64,000 bases of DNA from Pseudomonas sp. SID14000 (GCF_002165135.1 NZ_NFZQ01000018.1:19888-83887); one strand, 5' to 3'; positions 7,470-16,396 are shown, counted from the stretch's first letter. Notes: generated by a model not told the origin, from the letters alone. Made by a program: numbers and translations.

Positions 7470-8576
7470 TTAGTGCTTGCGCAGGAACGCGAGCAGTTGC
7501 TGGTTGACCTGTTCGGCCACTTCCATCTGCACCATGTGCCCGGCCTCAGGCAGCACCAGCACTTCAGCCTCCAGCCCTTCGGCATGGCTGGCCGGGATGA
7601 TCGCGTCCTTGCCGCCCCACACCACCAATGCCGGGTGTTGCCCCAGCACCCCGCGCAGGTCGTGGCGCTGCCGGTCGCCGTCGGCGATGGCCGATGCCAG
7701 CAGGCGCAACGCTTCGTCCACCCCTTCCAGGCGCTTGAACTTGAGCATGTCCTCCAGCATCTGCCGGGTGACCAATGCCGGGTCGGCAAACAGCTGCACC
7801 ATCTGCGGCTTGAGGGCATTGCGGTTGGCGGCAGCGACGAAGCCTTGCAGGTACTGCCCGTTGATCGCCTCGCCCAGCCCGGCGCTGGCCACCAGGCTCA
7901 GGCTGGCCACCCGCTGCGGTGCCAGGCGCGCCACGTTCAGGCTGACCGCGCCACCCATGGAGTGGCCGGCCAGGTGGGCCTTGGCGATGTCCAGGTGGTC
8001 GAGCAGGGCCAGTACGGTTTCGCTCAGTTCATCCAGGTCGCCACGTTGCAGGATTTTGTCCGACTCACCATGCCCCGGCAGGTCGAGGGCGATCACTCGC
8101 CGTTCGGCTGCCAACGCCGGGTGGTTGAACAGCCAGTTGTTCAGGTCACCACCAAAACCGTGCACCAGCACCAGCGGCGTGCCGCCTTCGCCCAACTCGA
8201 ACCAGCGCAGCAGGCGACCGCCCACCTCCGCCTTCTGCGGCGCTGGCCCTTGGGCCTGGTCGGCGCCACCCTCGGCGACGAACTCGGCCTGGAAGCGCTG
8301 GACCACGGCATCGATCTCAGACTCATCGGCTTCGCCTTCAACCACTACCGCCAGCAGCGCGCCAACCGGCAGGGTTTCATCGGGCTGGGCTACCAGACGG
8401 CGCAGCACACCGCTGAACGGCGCCTCGACGCTGCTGCTGATCTTGTCGGTCTCGACGTCCAGCACCTCGTCGCCCTTGTTGATCTCGTCACCTTCCTGCT
8501 TGAGCCAGGTGTCTACCCGACCCTCGGTCATCGACAGGCCCCACTTGGGCATTGTCAGGGTATGGATCTGGTTCAT
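7470..8576 (-). CDS. acoC: Acetoin dehydrogenase E2 component (lipoyl + alpha/beta-hydrolase)
   Basis: A 368-residue protein with a lipoyl domain at residues 1-80, attachment lysine about K45 in LDVETDKISS, joined by an Ala/Gln-rich linker to an alpha/beta-hydrolase domain (residues about 125-368). The latter has nucleophile elbow GHSMGG (Ser206), an acid in VVWGGKDAIIP and a histidine in PEAGHMVQME. It therefore lacks the catalytic domain of ordinary 2-oxoacid dehydrogenase E2 chains, and no E3-binding domain is obvious. AcoC proteins of this architecture act as the acetyl-transferring E2 of the acetoin cleaving system. Its start overlaps the acoB stop (ATGA), implying coupled translation. 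Confidence 0.93.
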   Translation of the reverse strand: MNQIHTLTMPKWGLSMTEGRVDTWLKQEGDEINKGDEVLDVETDKISSSVEAPFSGVLRRLVAQPDETLPVGALLAVVVEGEADESEIDAVVQRFQAEFVAEGGADQAQGPAPQKAEVGGRLLRWFELGEGGTPLVLVHGFGGDLNNWLFNHPALAAERRVIALDLPGHGESDKILQRGDLDELSETVLALLDHLDIAKAHLAGHSMGGAVSLNVARLAPQRVASLSLVASAGLGEAINGQYLQGFVAAANRNALKPQMVQLFADPALVTRQMLEDMLKFKRLEGVDEALRLLASAIADGDRQRHDLRGVLGQHPALVVWGGKDAIIPASHAEGLEAEVLVLPEAGHMVQMEVAEQVNQQLLAFLRKH

Positions 8577-9595
8577 GCGGCACTCCTCGCGGCTTCGATC
8601 ACTTTACGTACCGCAGCCTCGATCTTCACCGCGTCAGGGATGTACAAGTCTTCCAGGGCATCGGAGAACGGCACCGGGGTGTGCGGGGCGGTGACCATCT
8701 CGATCGGGCCCTTGAGCGCACCGAAGGCCTTCTGCGCCACCAGCGCGCTAATGTCGGTGGCCATGGAGCAGCGTGGGTTGGCTTCGTCGATCACCACAAG
8801 GCGGCCGGTCTTTTCCACGCTTTCCAGAATGCTGTCTTCGTCCAGCGGGCTGGTGGTGCGCAGGTCCAGCACCTCGCAGTCGATGCCCTGGCGAGCCAGG
8901 TTGTTGGCGGCCTCCAGTGCCACATGCACCATGCGGCCGTAGGTCACAAGGGTTACGTCGTCACCATCGCGCAGGAAGTTGGCTTCGCCGAAGGGTACGG
9001 TGTAGACCTCTTCCGGCACTTCGCCTTGCATGCTGTACAGCAGTTTGTGCTCGCAGAAGATCACCGGGTCGTTGTCGCGGATCGCCTGTATCAACAGGCC
9101 CTTGGCATCGTACGGCGAGGACGGGCAGACCACCTTCAGGCCGGGAATGTGCGTCCACAGCGAGGTGAGCATCTGCGAGTGCTGGGCCGCCGCGCGCAGG
9201 CCGGCACCGTACATGGTGCGCATCACCAGTGGGGTGACCGCCTTGCCGCCGAACATGTAGCGGAACTTGGCGGCCTGGTTGAGGATCTGGTCCAGGCAGC
9301 AGCCGGCGAAGTCGACGAACATCAGCTCGCACACTGGGCGCAGGCCCTGGGTCGCAGCACCGACGGCGGCGCCGACGTAGCCGATTTCCGACAGCGGCGC
9401 GTCGAGCACGCGCCCCGGGAACTGATGGTACAGGCCCTTGGTCACGCCCAGCACGCCACCCCAGGCGTCATCCTCGCCGGGGGCGCCGGCACCGCCGGCG
9501 ACGTCTTCGCCAATGATGAACACCGTGTTGTCGCGGCGCATTTCCTGGGCCAGGGCTTCGTTGATGGTCTGCTGGTAGCTGATCTTTCTTGCCAT
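8573..9595 (-). CDS. acoB: Acetoin dehydrogenase E1 beta subunit
   Basis: A 340-residue transketolase-like E1 beta subunit. The N terminus MARKISYQQTINEALAQEMRR, the segment VFIIGEDVAGGAGAPGEDDAWGGVLGVTKGL, and FCEHKLLYSMQGEVPEE with the C-terminal fold VVIDEANPRC match acetoin/pyruvate dehydrogenase E1 beta. It pairs with AcoA to bind thiamine diphosphate and split acetoin, passing the acetyl group to AcoC. It lies between acoA and acoC, with a 33-base gap to acoA and a 4-base overlap with acoC. Length and composition are ordinary. Confidence 0.96.
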   Translation of the reverse strand: MARKISYQQTINEALAQEMRRDNTVFIIGEDVAGGAGAPGEDDAWGGVLGVTKGLYHQFPGRVLDAPLSEIGYVGAAVGAATQGLRPVCELMFVDFAGCCLDQILNQAAKFRYMFGGKAVTPLVMRTMYGAGLRAAAQHSQMLTSLWTHIPGLKVVCPSSPYDAKGLLIQAIRDNDPVIFCEHKLLYSMQGEVPEEVYTVPFGEANFLRDGDDVTLVTYGRMVHVALEAANNLARQGIDCEVLDLRTTSPLDEDSILESVEKTGRLVVIDEANPRCSMATDISALVAQKAFGALKGPIEMVTAPHTPVPFSDALEDLYIPDAVKIEAAVRKVIEAARSAA

Positions 9596-9628
9596 GGTGG
9601 TTCTCCTGTTGTTCTTGTAATCCGCGGC

Positions 9629-10606
9629 TCAGGGGTAGGCGACGTAGACGTCGGTGAGCAGGTCGGCGGGCTGCGGCTTGGGATCGGACTTGGCGCGGCG
9701 CACGGCGTCTTCGATCAGGTCCTCGACGCGAGCATCAATGGCGTCCAGTTGCTCGGCTGTAAGCAGGCCGGCACGGGTAGTCTTGTTGCGGAACTGCATG
9801 AGGCAGTCGCGGGATTCGCGCAGGTTCTTCACTTCATCGGGGGCGCGGTAGGTTTGGGCATCGCCTTCGAAATGGCCGTAATAGCGGCTGAGCTTGACCT
9901 CGATCAGCGACGGGCCTTGCCCGGAGCGTGCGCGTTCGATGGCTGCGCCGGCAGCCTCGTACACGGCAAAGAAGTCGAAACCGTCGATGGTGACGCCTGG
10001 CATGCCGAAACCGGCAGCACGGTCGGCGATATGGTCGCAGGCCACCGACCAGGTCGAGGCGGTGGCTTCGGCGTAGCCGTTGTTCTCGGCCACGAAGATG
10101 CACGGCAGGTTCATGATCGACGCCATGTTCATGGCTTCGAATACGGCGCCTTCGTTGGAAGCGCCATCGCCGAAGAAGGCGACCGACACATCGTCGTTGC
10201 CCTTGATCTTGGCCGCCAGTGCGGCCCCGGCCACCAGCGGTGCACCGGCACCCACGATGCCGTTCGCGCCGAGCATGCCTTTTTCCAGGTCGGCGATATG
10301 CATCGAGCCGCCCTTGCCACCGCACACGCCGGTTTTCTTGCCGTAGATTTCGGCCATCATGCCGTACACATCCACGCCCTTGGCGATGCAATGGCCGTGG
10401 CCACGGTGGGTCGAGGCGATGCAGTCGCTGTCGCGCAGGTGGGCCATGACCCCGGCAGCGGAAGCCTCCTCGCCGGCATACAGGTGGACGAAGCCGGGGA
10501 TCTCGCCGGTGGCGAACTCCACGTGCAGGCGTTCTTCGAAGGCGCGGATGGTGCGCATCACTTCATAGGCATGCAGCAATTGTTCGGTACTGAGTTGATT
10601 GGACAT
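9629..10606 (-). CDS. acoA: Acetoin dehydrogenase E1 alpha subunit
   Basis: A 325-residue thiamine-diphosphate E1 alpha subunit. The TPP motif is GDGASNEGAVFEAMNMAS...AENN. EEASAAGVMAHLRDSD and STHRGHGHCIAKG are typical of AcoA, and SRYYGHFEGDAQTYR forms the phosphorylation-loop-like segment. The start ATG at 10606 gives MSNQLSTEQLLHAYEVMRTIRAFEER, where family similarity begins; the longer frame upstream only runs into the acoX 3' end. It works with AcoB in the cytoplasmic acetoin dehydrogenase complex. Confidence 0.96.
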   Translation of the reverse strand: MSNQLSTEQLLHAYEVMRTIRAFEERLHVEFATGEIPGFVHLYAGEEASAAGVMAHLRDSDCIASTHRGHGHCIAKGVDVYGMMAEIYGKKTGVCGGKGGSMHIADLEKGMLGANGIVGAGAPLVAGAALAAKIKGNDDVSVAFFGDGASNEGAVFEAMNMASIMNLPCIFVAENNGYAEATASTWSVACDHIADRAAGFGMPGVTIDGFDFFAVYEAAGAAIERARSGQGPSLIEVKLSRYYGHFEGDAQTYRAPDEVKNLRESRDCLMQFRNKTTRAGLLTAEQLDAIDARVEDLIEDAVRRAKSDPKPQPADLLTDVYVAYP

Positions 10607-10628
10607 CTTGTTGTTCTCCAGGGTTGTC

Positions 10629-11684
10629 TCAACACGGGTTTGCAGGGTGCAACCGGTGGCCGCGCGGTACGGCCAGCAGGTGATGACGGGCGGCATGCGC
10701 CAGGACGGCCTCGACTTCCACGCTCAACGGGCCTTGGTGGTCGAGGGTGATGGTGGGGGTGTCGTGCTCGGCGAATTCGATTTCGCGTTCGCCGTCCAGC
10801 GCCAGGGTGCCGCTGGCCAGGCTCAGGCGGTGGGCGACACCGGGCGTCAGCGGGCCGCTGGCGGTGATGCCGCAGCCTTGCAGCAGGCCGGGTGCCAGTG
10901 GCGCCAGCAATGCCTGCTCGGCACCGGGGTTCAGGCGTACCCAGGCGCCATGCGGCTCCTGGCGCGAGACCGGGCACCACAGGCCGCACAGGGCCGAGAG
11001 GCCGATGGCATGGGGTTCGGCGAAACAGGCGAAGACTTCGCAAAGGTCCTCGCTGCGGCTGAGGGCCCGAGCGCCGATGAAGCGCTGGGGCGACACCGCC
11101 ACCTCCACCAGGGCCCATTCGGCAATTCGCTGCTCGGGCACCTTCACCAGCAGGCGCTTGTTGCGGCGCAGGCCTATGCTGGCTGGCACCCGACCGCCGG
11201 CAAGCAGGCCGCCGGCCAGGCCGGCGCTGGTGGCCTCACGCAGTTCGGGGAAGGCATTGTTGGTACCGGTGGACAAGGTCAGCAGTGGTACGTCACCGGC
11301 CTCGGCGGCCACTGCCTTGTGGGTGCCGTCACCGCCGAGCACGGCGATCATCGCCACACCGCGCTCGACCATGCGGCGGGTGGCCAGGCGGGTATCGGCA
11401 ACGGTCTGGGTCAGCGGCAAGTCAAGTATTTCGATGGTCGGCCAGTGCTGGTCACGGGCTGCCGGGCCCAGGCTGGCCTTGAGCACGGCGGCGGCGATAC
11501 CGGTCATGTCGCTGGGCAGCAGCACCTGGCCGATGCCGGTGGCACCGAAGGCGGCGAGCAGACGCTGGATCGCCGAGGCCTTGTCGGTGCTCGAATAGAG
11601 CCCGGCGTTGGCGGTCAGGCGGCGCAGGTCGCGGCCAGAGGCAGGGTTGGCAATGATCCCGACGATCGGGGCGGGTAGCGGCAT
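10629..11684 (-). CDS. acoX: AcoX, NAD-kinase-like protein of acetoin catabolism
   Basis: A 351-residue protein of the ATP-NAD/AcoX kinase-like family. GIIANPASGRDLRRL near the N terminus and AVLGGDGTHKAVA with LTLSTGTNNAFPE correspond to the nucleotide-binding segments (GGDGT) of NAD kinases. Its exact role in acetoin breakdown is not established, but it is the conserved first gene of aco operons. I chose the ATG at 11684, preceded by AGGTG four bases upstream; an ATG at 11696 in the same frame lacks a ribosome-binding site. The sigma-54 promoter at 11719-11733 is directly upstream. Confidence 0.92.
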   Translation of the reverse strand: MPLPAPIVGIIANPASGRDLRRLTANAGLYSSTDKASAIQRLLAAFGATGIGQVLLPSDMTGIAAAVLKASLGPAARDQHWPTIEILDLPLTQTVADTRLATRRMVERGVAMIAVLGGDGTHKAVAAEAGDVPLLTLSTGTNNAFPELREATSAGLAGGLLAGGRVPASIGLRRNKRLLVKVPEQRIAEWALVEVAVSPQRFIGARALSRSEDLCEVFACFAEPHAIGLSALCGLWCPVSRQEPHGAWVRLNPGAEQALLAPLAPGLLQGCGITASGPLTPGVAHRLSLASGTLALDGEREIEFAEHDTPTITLDHQGPLSVEVEAVLAHAARHHLLAVPRGHRLHPANPC

Positions 11685-11718
11685 GGCGCACCTCATATTT
11701 TTGTTTGCCAGGGCAGGA

Positions 11719-11733
11719 GCAAGCACGGTGCCA
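11719..11733 (-). promoter_or_regulatory. Sigma-54 (-24/-12) promoter of the aco operon
   Basis: On the minus strand the sequence reads TGGCACCGTGCTTGC, an exact match to the sigma-54 consensus TGGCAC-N5-TTGC with GG and GC ten bases apart. It points at acoX, 35 bases upstream of the chosen start. AcoR is a sigma-54 activator, so this explains operon control. Confidence 0.9.
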
Positions 11734-11853
11734 GCTTCTTCTGAATTGGCTGAAGTGCCCGCAATAGAGAGGTTTTCTTGCGCTTCGGCAGAGGCTGATG
11801 GTTGGGCTGGCGAGACGCCCGGTGCCAGCCCGGGGCCGACGTTGCCGAGACGC

Positions 11854-11870
11854 TGAGACGCTGCGTCTCA
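11854..11870. promoter_or_regulatory. Candidate AcoR upstream activating site
   Basis: TGAGACGCTGCGTCTCA is a perfect 17-base palindrome (8-1-8). It lies about 120 bases upstream of the sigma-54 promoter and about 100 bases before the acoR start, the normal spacing for an enhancer-binding activator. Further GAGACG half-sites occur near 11847 and 11812. Assignment to AcoR is inference from position. Confidence 0.65.
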
Positions 11871-11967
11871 AGCCGGCCGGTAATCACGCAGTGCTTGTCG
11901 GGGCATGCCCGGAAGCGCTTAATGGCCGGACAACGACAAAAACAGCAACGAGAACCGGAGGGCCTGA

Positions 11968-13821
11968 ATGCTTGCCGCGAACTCCAGAGCCCATGTCGAC
12001 TGCGTCAGCAGGGTGTTGAAGAATGCCGACCGCCTGCCGCAGGTGCCGGTGCCACCGCTGATCCTCGATTCATGGCGCCGTTCCATGGAGCTGTACCGCC
12101 TCGACCCTGGGTCCCAGCAGGGGCCGCGCATCCTGTCCCAAAGCTTGCTCAACGAATGCCGCGAACGCGCCGAACTGTTCCTGCGCATCGCCAGCGATGC
12201 CGTGGCCCGCCTGCATGAGCGAGTACGCGGTGCCGACTATTGCGTGCTGCTCACCGATGCCCTGGGGCGTACCATCGATTACCGGGTCGAGTCGGCCATC
12301 CGCAACGACTGCCGCAAGGCCGGGCTGTACCTGGGCACCTGCTGGTCGGAGGGCGAGGAGGGCACCTGCGGCGTGGCGGCGGTGTTGACCAGCAAGGCCC
12401 CGGTGACGGTGCACAAGCGTGACCATTTCCGCGCTGCGTTCATTGGCCTGACCTGTACGGCGGCACCAGTGTTCGACCCGCTGGGCGAGCTGCTGGGCGT
12501 GGTGGATGTTTCGGCCTTGCAGTCGCCGGACGACCGCCGCAGCCAGCACCTGATCCGCCAACTGGTCGAGCAGACTGCCCGCGAGATCGAGAACGCCTTC
12601 TTCATGCACAGCGCCCAGGGCCATTGGGTTATGCGTGCCCATGGCACGCCGGGTTATGTGGAAAGCCAGCCCGACTACCTGCTGGCCTGGGATGCCGATG
12701 GCCGCCTGCAGGCGATCAACAGCCTGGCGCGCCAGCGGCTGGTGGAGCAGTTGGGGCGATTGCCCGAGCACATTGGTGAGCTGTTCGACATGGACCAGCT
12801 GCGCCGCGTGAATGCATCGTCCGCCCAACGCCTGCCGGGCTTGGGTGGGCTGTACGGCCGGGTCAGCGCACCCCGCCAGCGCCAGCGTGCACAGCCGTTG
12901 CACCAGGCCCAGGATGCCCGCATCGAGCAGCACTTGCGGCTGGCCACACGGGTCAAGGACTGCAACCTGGCGGTGCTGGTGCAGGGTGAGACCGGGGCCG
13001 GCAAAGAGGTGTTCGCCCGCCAGTTGCATCAGCAAAGCCTGCGTCGCGATGGCCCGTTCGTCACCCTGAACTGCGCGGCCATTCCGGAAAGCCTGATCGA
13101 GAGCGAGCTGTTCGGTTATGTGGCCGGGGCCTTCACCGGGGCTTCCAGCAAAGGCATGCAGGGGCTGTTGCAGCAGGCCGATGGCGGCACGCTGTTCCTC
13201 GACGAAATCGGCGACATGCCGCTGAACCTGCAAACCCGGTTGCTGCGCGTGCTGGCCGAGGGTGAAGTGGCGCCGCTGGGCGCGGCGCGGCGGGCGCGGG
13301 TGGATATCCAGGTTATTTGCGCGACCCACCGCGATTTGGCGGCGATGGTGGAGGATGGGCGTTTTCGTGAGGACCTGTACTTCCGCCTGGCCAATGCCCG
13401 CTTCGAGTTGCCGCCGCTGCGCGAGCGTGAGGACCGCTTGGGGTTGATTCACCAGTTGCTGGCCGAGGAGGCCGAGGCCTGCGGGGTCGAGGTGGTGTTG
13501 GCGGATGATGCGCTGCAGGCGCTGCTGGTTTACCGCTGGCCGGGGAACTTGCGCCAGCTGCGGCAGGTGTTGCGCTATGCCTGTGCGGTGAGTGATGGCG
13601 GGCGGGTGCAGTTGCAGGACCTGCCGCAGGAGGTGCGGGGGGAAGCGGTTGGCTCGGCTGAAAGCGGGGTGTCGTGCCCGGCGCGGCAGTTGTTGCTGGA
13701 TGCACTGATCCGCCATCGCTGGAAGCCGGCCGATGCGGCGCGCGCATTGGGGATATCGCGGGCGACCTTGTACCGGCGGGTTCATGAGCATCACATCGAG
13801 ATGCCGCGGATGAAGGGCTGA
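11968..13821 (+). CDS. acoR: Sigma-54-dependent acetoin catabolism activator AcoR
   Basis: A 617-residue activator encoded divergently from acoXABC. An N-terminal GAF-like sensor (about residues 80-200) precedes an AAA+ domain with Walker A GETGAGKE, loop GAFTGA and Walker B LFLDEIGD, and a C-terminal Fis-type helix-turn-helix (ALGISRATLYRRVHEHHI). AcoR proteins respond to acetoin or a product of it and activate aco operons. The ATG at 11968 follows GGAGG at good spacing. An intact GAFTGA loop distinguishes it from the paralogue at the window start. It ends before a REP pair and a bidirectional terminator facing accC. Confidence 0.94.
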   Translation: MLAANSRAHVDCVSRVLKNADRLPQVPVPPLILDSWRRSMELYRLDPGSQQGPRILSQSLLNECRERAELFLRIASDAVARLHERVRGADYCVLLTDALGRTIDYRVESAIRNDCRKAGLYLGTCWSEGEEGTCGVAAVLTSKAPVTVHKRDHFRAAFIGLTCTAAPVFDPLGELLGVVDVSALQSPDDRRSQHLIRQLVEQTAREIENAFFMHSAQGHWVMRAHGTPGYVESQPDYLLAWDADGRLQAINSLARQRLVEQLGRLPEHIGELFDMDQLRRVNASSAQRLPGLGGLYGRVSAPRQRQRAQPLHQAQDARIEQHLRLATRVKDCNLAVLVQGETGAGKEVFARQLHQQSLRRDGPFVTLNCAAIPESLIESELFGYVAGAFTGASSKGMQGLLQQADGGTLFLDEIGDMPLNLQTRLLRVLAEGEVAPLGAARRARVDIQVICATHRDLAAMVEDGRFREDLYFRLANARFELPPLREREDRLGLIHQLLAEEAEACGVEVVLADDALQALLVYRWPGNLRQLRQVLRYACAVSDGGRVQLQDLPQEVRGEAVGSAESGVSCPARQLLLDALIRHRWKPADAARALGISRATLYRRVHEHHIEMPRMKG

Positions 13822-13832
13822 GTAACGCAGAC

Positions 13833-13930
13833 CGGCAGGAGCAGCCTTGTGCTGCGAAAGGGCCGGCATGGGCAACAAATTTGTGTGGGTAGTAATGGCC
13901 TCTTCGCAGCACAAGGCTGCTCCTACAGGA
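13833..13930. repeat. REP pair (BIME)
   Basis: Inverted copies of the GGAGCAGCCTTGTGCTGCGAA type stand between the convergent acoR and accC genes. Confidence 0.88.
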
Positions 13931-13953
13931 CTTCTGCCAAACCAGTGACCCAT

Positions 13954-13983
13954 AAAAAACCCCGGAACAAGTCCGGGGTTTTC
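13954..13983. terminator. Bidirectional intrinsic terminator
   Basis: AAAACCCCGGA and TCCGGGGTTTT form an 11-bp stem around a five-base loop, with A-runs on one side and T-runs on the other. It can end both acoR (plus) and accC (minus) transcripts. Confidence 0.88.
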
Positions 13984-14002
13984 GGTACATCACACTACAC
14001 GA

Positions 14003-15358
14003 TCACTCCTGGCTAGCCAGTTTGTGCTCGAGGTAGTGAATGTTGACGCCACCTTTGCAGAAACCTTCATCACGCACCAGGTCGCGGTGCAGCGGGATGT
14101 TGGTCTTGATACCGTCGACGACGATCTCGTCCAGGGCATTGCGCATGCGCGCCATGGCTTCGTCGCGGTCCTTGCCGTAGGTGATCAGCTTGCCGATCAG
14201 CGAGTCGTAGTTCGGCGGAACCGAGTAACCGCTGTACAGGTGCGAGTCCACACGCACGCCGTTGCCGCCCGGGGCGTGGAAGTGCTTCACCTTGCCTGGG
14301 CTCGGGATGAACTTCTTCGGGTCTTCGGCGTTGATACGGCACTCCAGCGCATGGCCACGGATGACCACGTCTTCCTGGCGGAACGACAGCTTGTTGCCAG
14401 CGGCGATGCTCAGCATCTCCTTGACGATGTCGATACCGGTCACCATTTCCGACACCGGGTGTTCAACCTGCACGCGGGTGTTCATCTCGATGAAGTAGAA
14501 GCGGCCGTTCTCGTACAGGAACTCGAAAGTACCCGCACCACGGTAGCCGATCTCGATGCACGCATCGACGCAGCGCTTGAACACTTCCTGACGGGCTTTC
14601 TCGTCGATCCCCGGGGCTGGCGCTTCTTCCAGTACCTTCTGGTGACGGCGCTGCAGCGAGCAGTCGCGGTCGCCCAGGTGGATGGCGTTGCCCTGGCCGT
14701 CGGACAGTACCTGTACTTCCACGTGGCGTGGGTTGGTCAGGAACTTCTCCAGGTAAACCATCGGGTTGCCGAAGGCTGCACCGGCTTCGGTACGGGTGAG
14801 CTTGGCCGAGGCAATCAGGTCCTCTTCCTTGTGCACCACGCGCATGCCGCGACCACCACCGCCACCGGCGGCCTTGATGATCACCGGGTAACCGACGTCA
14901 CGGGCAATCGCCAGGGCGACTTCTTCATCTTCCGGCAGTGGGCCGTCGGAGCCCGGCACGGTCGGTACGCCCGACTTGATCATCGCGTCCTTGGCCGAAA
15001 CCTTGTCGCCCATCAGGCGAATGGTGTCGGCTTTCGGGCCGATGAAGGCGAAACCGGATTTTTCCACCTGCTCGGCGAAGTCGGCGTTTTCGGCCAGGAA
15101 GCCGTAGCCCGGGTGGATCGCGGTGGCGCCGGTCACTTCGGCGGCAGCGATGATCGCCGGGATATGCAGGTAGGAATCCTTGGACGATGCAGGGCCGATG
15201 CAGACCGACTCGTCTGCCAGGCCCAGGTGCATCAGTTCACGGTCGGCGGTGGAGTGCACGGCGACTGTCTTGATACCCAGCTCTTTGCAGGCACGCAGGA
15301 TCCGCAGGGCAATTTCCCCGCGGTTGGCGATCAGGACTTTTTCGAGCTTCCCAGACAT
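14003..15358 (-). CDS. accC: Biotin carboxylase subunit of acetyl-CoA carboxylase
   Basis: AccC (451 residues) carboxylates the biotin on AccB with ATP and bicarbonate, the first half reaction of fatty-acid synthesis. MSGKLEKVLIANRGEIALRILRACKELGI is the canonical N terminus. The ATP-grasp glycine loop is KAAGGGGGRGM, and IEMNTRVQVEHPVSEMVTGIDIV holds the catalytic Glu/Arg residues. The ATG at 15358 is used because the upstream extension (MNRGEPT) is not conserved. It lies 17 bases after accB in the same direction. Confidence 0.98.
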   Translation of the reverse strand: MSGKLEKVLIANRGEIALRILRACKELGIKTVAVHSTADRELMHLGLADESVCIGPASSKDSYLHIPAIIAAAEVTGATAIHPGYGFLAENADFAEQVEKSGFAFIGPKADTIRLMGDKVSAKDAMIKSGVPTVPGSDGPLPEDEEVALAIARDVGYPVIIKAAGGGGGRGMRVVHKEEDLIASAKLTRTEAGAAFGNPMVYLEKFLTNPRHVEVQVLSDGQGNAIHLGDRDCSLQRRHQKVLEEAPAPGIDEKARQEVFKRCVDACIEIGYRGAGTFEFLYENGRFYFIEMNTRVQVEHPVSEMVTGIDIVKEMLSIAAGNKLSFRQEDVVIRGHALECRINAEDPKKFIPSPGKVKHFHAPGGNGVRVDSHLYSGYSVPPNYDSLIGKLITYGKDRDEAMARMRNALDEIVVDGIKTNIPLHRDLVRDEGFCKGGVNIHYLEHKLASQE

Positions 15359-15375
15359 CGTTGGCTCTCCGCGAT

Positions 15376-15840
15376 TCAAACGACGGTGAACAGCGGCTGG
15401 TCGAACTCAACCGGCTGGCCGTCTTCTACCAGGATGGCGTCGATGACACCGCCAACATCGGCTTCGATGTGGTTCATCATCTTCATGGCTTCGACGATGC
15501 ACAGGGTGTCGCCTTTCTTCACGGTCTGGCCAACTTCAGCGAAGTTCGGCGAGGTCGGCGAAGGCTTGCGGTAGAAGGTACCTACCATCGGCGAGCGGAT
15601 CACGGTGCCTTTCAGGGCCGGGGCAGCGGCAGCGGCTTCAGCGGCCGGAGCGGCAGCGGCGGCGACCGGGGCAGCAGCAGGGGCAGCGGCTACCGGAGCC
15701 GGTGCGAAGTACTGCTGGGCAGCTGGAGTCTTGCTGTGACGGCTGATACGGACCGACTCTTCGCCTTCCTTGATCTCCAGTTCGTCGATGCCAGACTCTT
15801 CCAGCAGCTCGATCAGTTTCTTGACTTTACGGATATCCAT
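15376..15840 (-). CDS. accB: Biotin carboxyl carrier protein
   Basis: AccB (154 residues) carries biotin on the lysine of VEAMKMMNHIEAD in its C-terminal biotinyl domain. The N-terminal MDIRKVKKLIELLEESGIDELEIKEGEESVRI and the long Ala/Pro-rich linker (about residues 40-80) are typical. It shuttles between AccC and the carboxyltransferase AccAD, which are not encoded here. A hairpin separates it from the upstream aroQ gene. Confidence 0.98.
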   Translation of the reverse strand: MDIRKVKKLIELLEESGIDELEIKEGEESVRISRHSKTPAAQQYFAPAPVAAAPAAAPVAAAAAPAAEAAAAAPALKGTVIRSPMVGTFYRKPSPTSPNFAEVGQTVKKGDTLCIVEAMKMMNHIEADVGGVIDAILVEDGQPVEFDQPLFTVV

Positions 15841-15910
15841 TAATCATCAACTCCCAAAGGTTCGGTCAGGGGGCGAAATATAAAAAAACGTATCTGAAAC
15901 GTTTCTCTCG

Positions 15911-15936
15911 AACCCTGGCCCACTGAGGCCAGGGTT
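15911..15936. terminator. Hairpin between aroQ and accB
   Basis: AACCCTGGCC and GGCCAGGGTT pair over 10 bp around CACTGA. A T-run follows only on the plus strand, so on the transcribed minus strand it is a weak terminator or attenuator separating aroQ from accBC. Confidence 0.5.
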
Positions 15937-15940
15937 TTCA

Positions 15941-16396
15941 TCATTTGGGCTGTGCGTTGGCAGCCAGTTGTTCCAGCGCGGACTCCAGGGCCAGGCGATA
16001 ACCGCTGGCGCCCAGGCCGCAGATCACCCCTACGGCAACATCGGAAAAGTAGGAGTGGTGGCGGAACGGTTCGCGTTTATGCACGTTGGACAGGTGCACT
16101 TCGATGAATGGGATGCTCACCGCAAGCAATGCGTCACGTAATGCGACGCTTGTGTGGGTGAAAGCAGCCGGATTGATCAGGATGAAGTCCACACCCTCGT
16201 TGCGTGCGGCGTGAATGCGGTCGATCAGTTCGTATTCGGCGTTGCTCTGCAGGTACTGCAGATGGTGGCCTGCGGCGCGGGCACGTTGCTCCAGGTCCTG
16301 GTTGATCTGGGCCAGGGTCACGGCGCCGTAGTGGCCAGGCTCGCGGGTACCGAGCAAGTTGAGGTTGGGGCCGTGGAGCACCAGTAGCGTTGCCAT
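15941..16396 (-). CDS. aroQ: Type II 3-dehydroquinate dehydratase
   Basis: AroQ (151 residues) dehydrates 3-dehydroquinate to 3-dehydroshikimate in the shikimate pathway. LLVLHGPNLNLLGTREPGHYG contains the catalytic Tyr loop, INPAAFTHTSVALRDAL and EVHLSNVHKREPFRHHSYFS are the type II active-site segments. The ATG at 16396 starts family similarity; the longer frame covers the promoter region. The aroQ-accB-accC order is conserved in gamma-proteobacteria. A 26-base palindrome at 16518-16543 lies upstream. Confidence 0.97.
   Translation of the reverse strand: MATLLVLHGPNLNLLGTREPGHYGAVTLAQINQDLEQRARAAGHHLQYLQSNAEYELIDRIHAARNEGVDFILINPAAFTHTSVALRDALLAVSIPFIEVHLSNVHKREPFRHHSYFSDVAVGVICGLGASGYRLALESALEQLAANAQPK

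Noticed and set aside
8552..10750. A 732-codon plus-strand open frame opposite acoB and acoA
   Set aside because: It mirrors the E1 genes codon by codon and shows no known motif; high GC makes such frames common.
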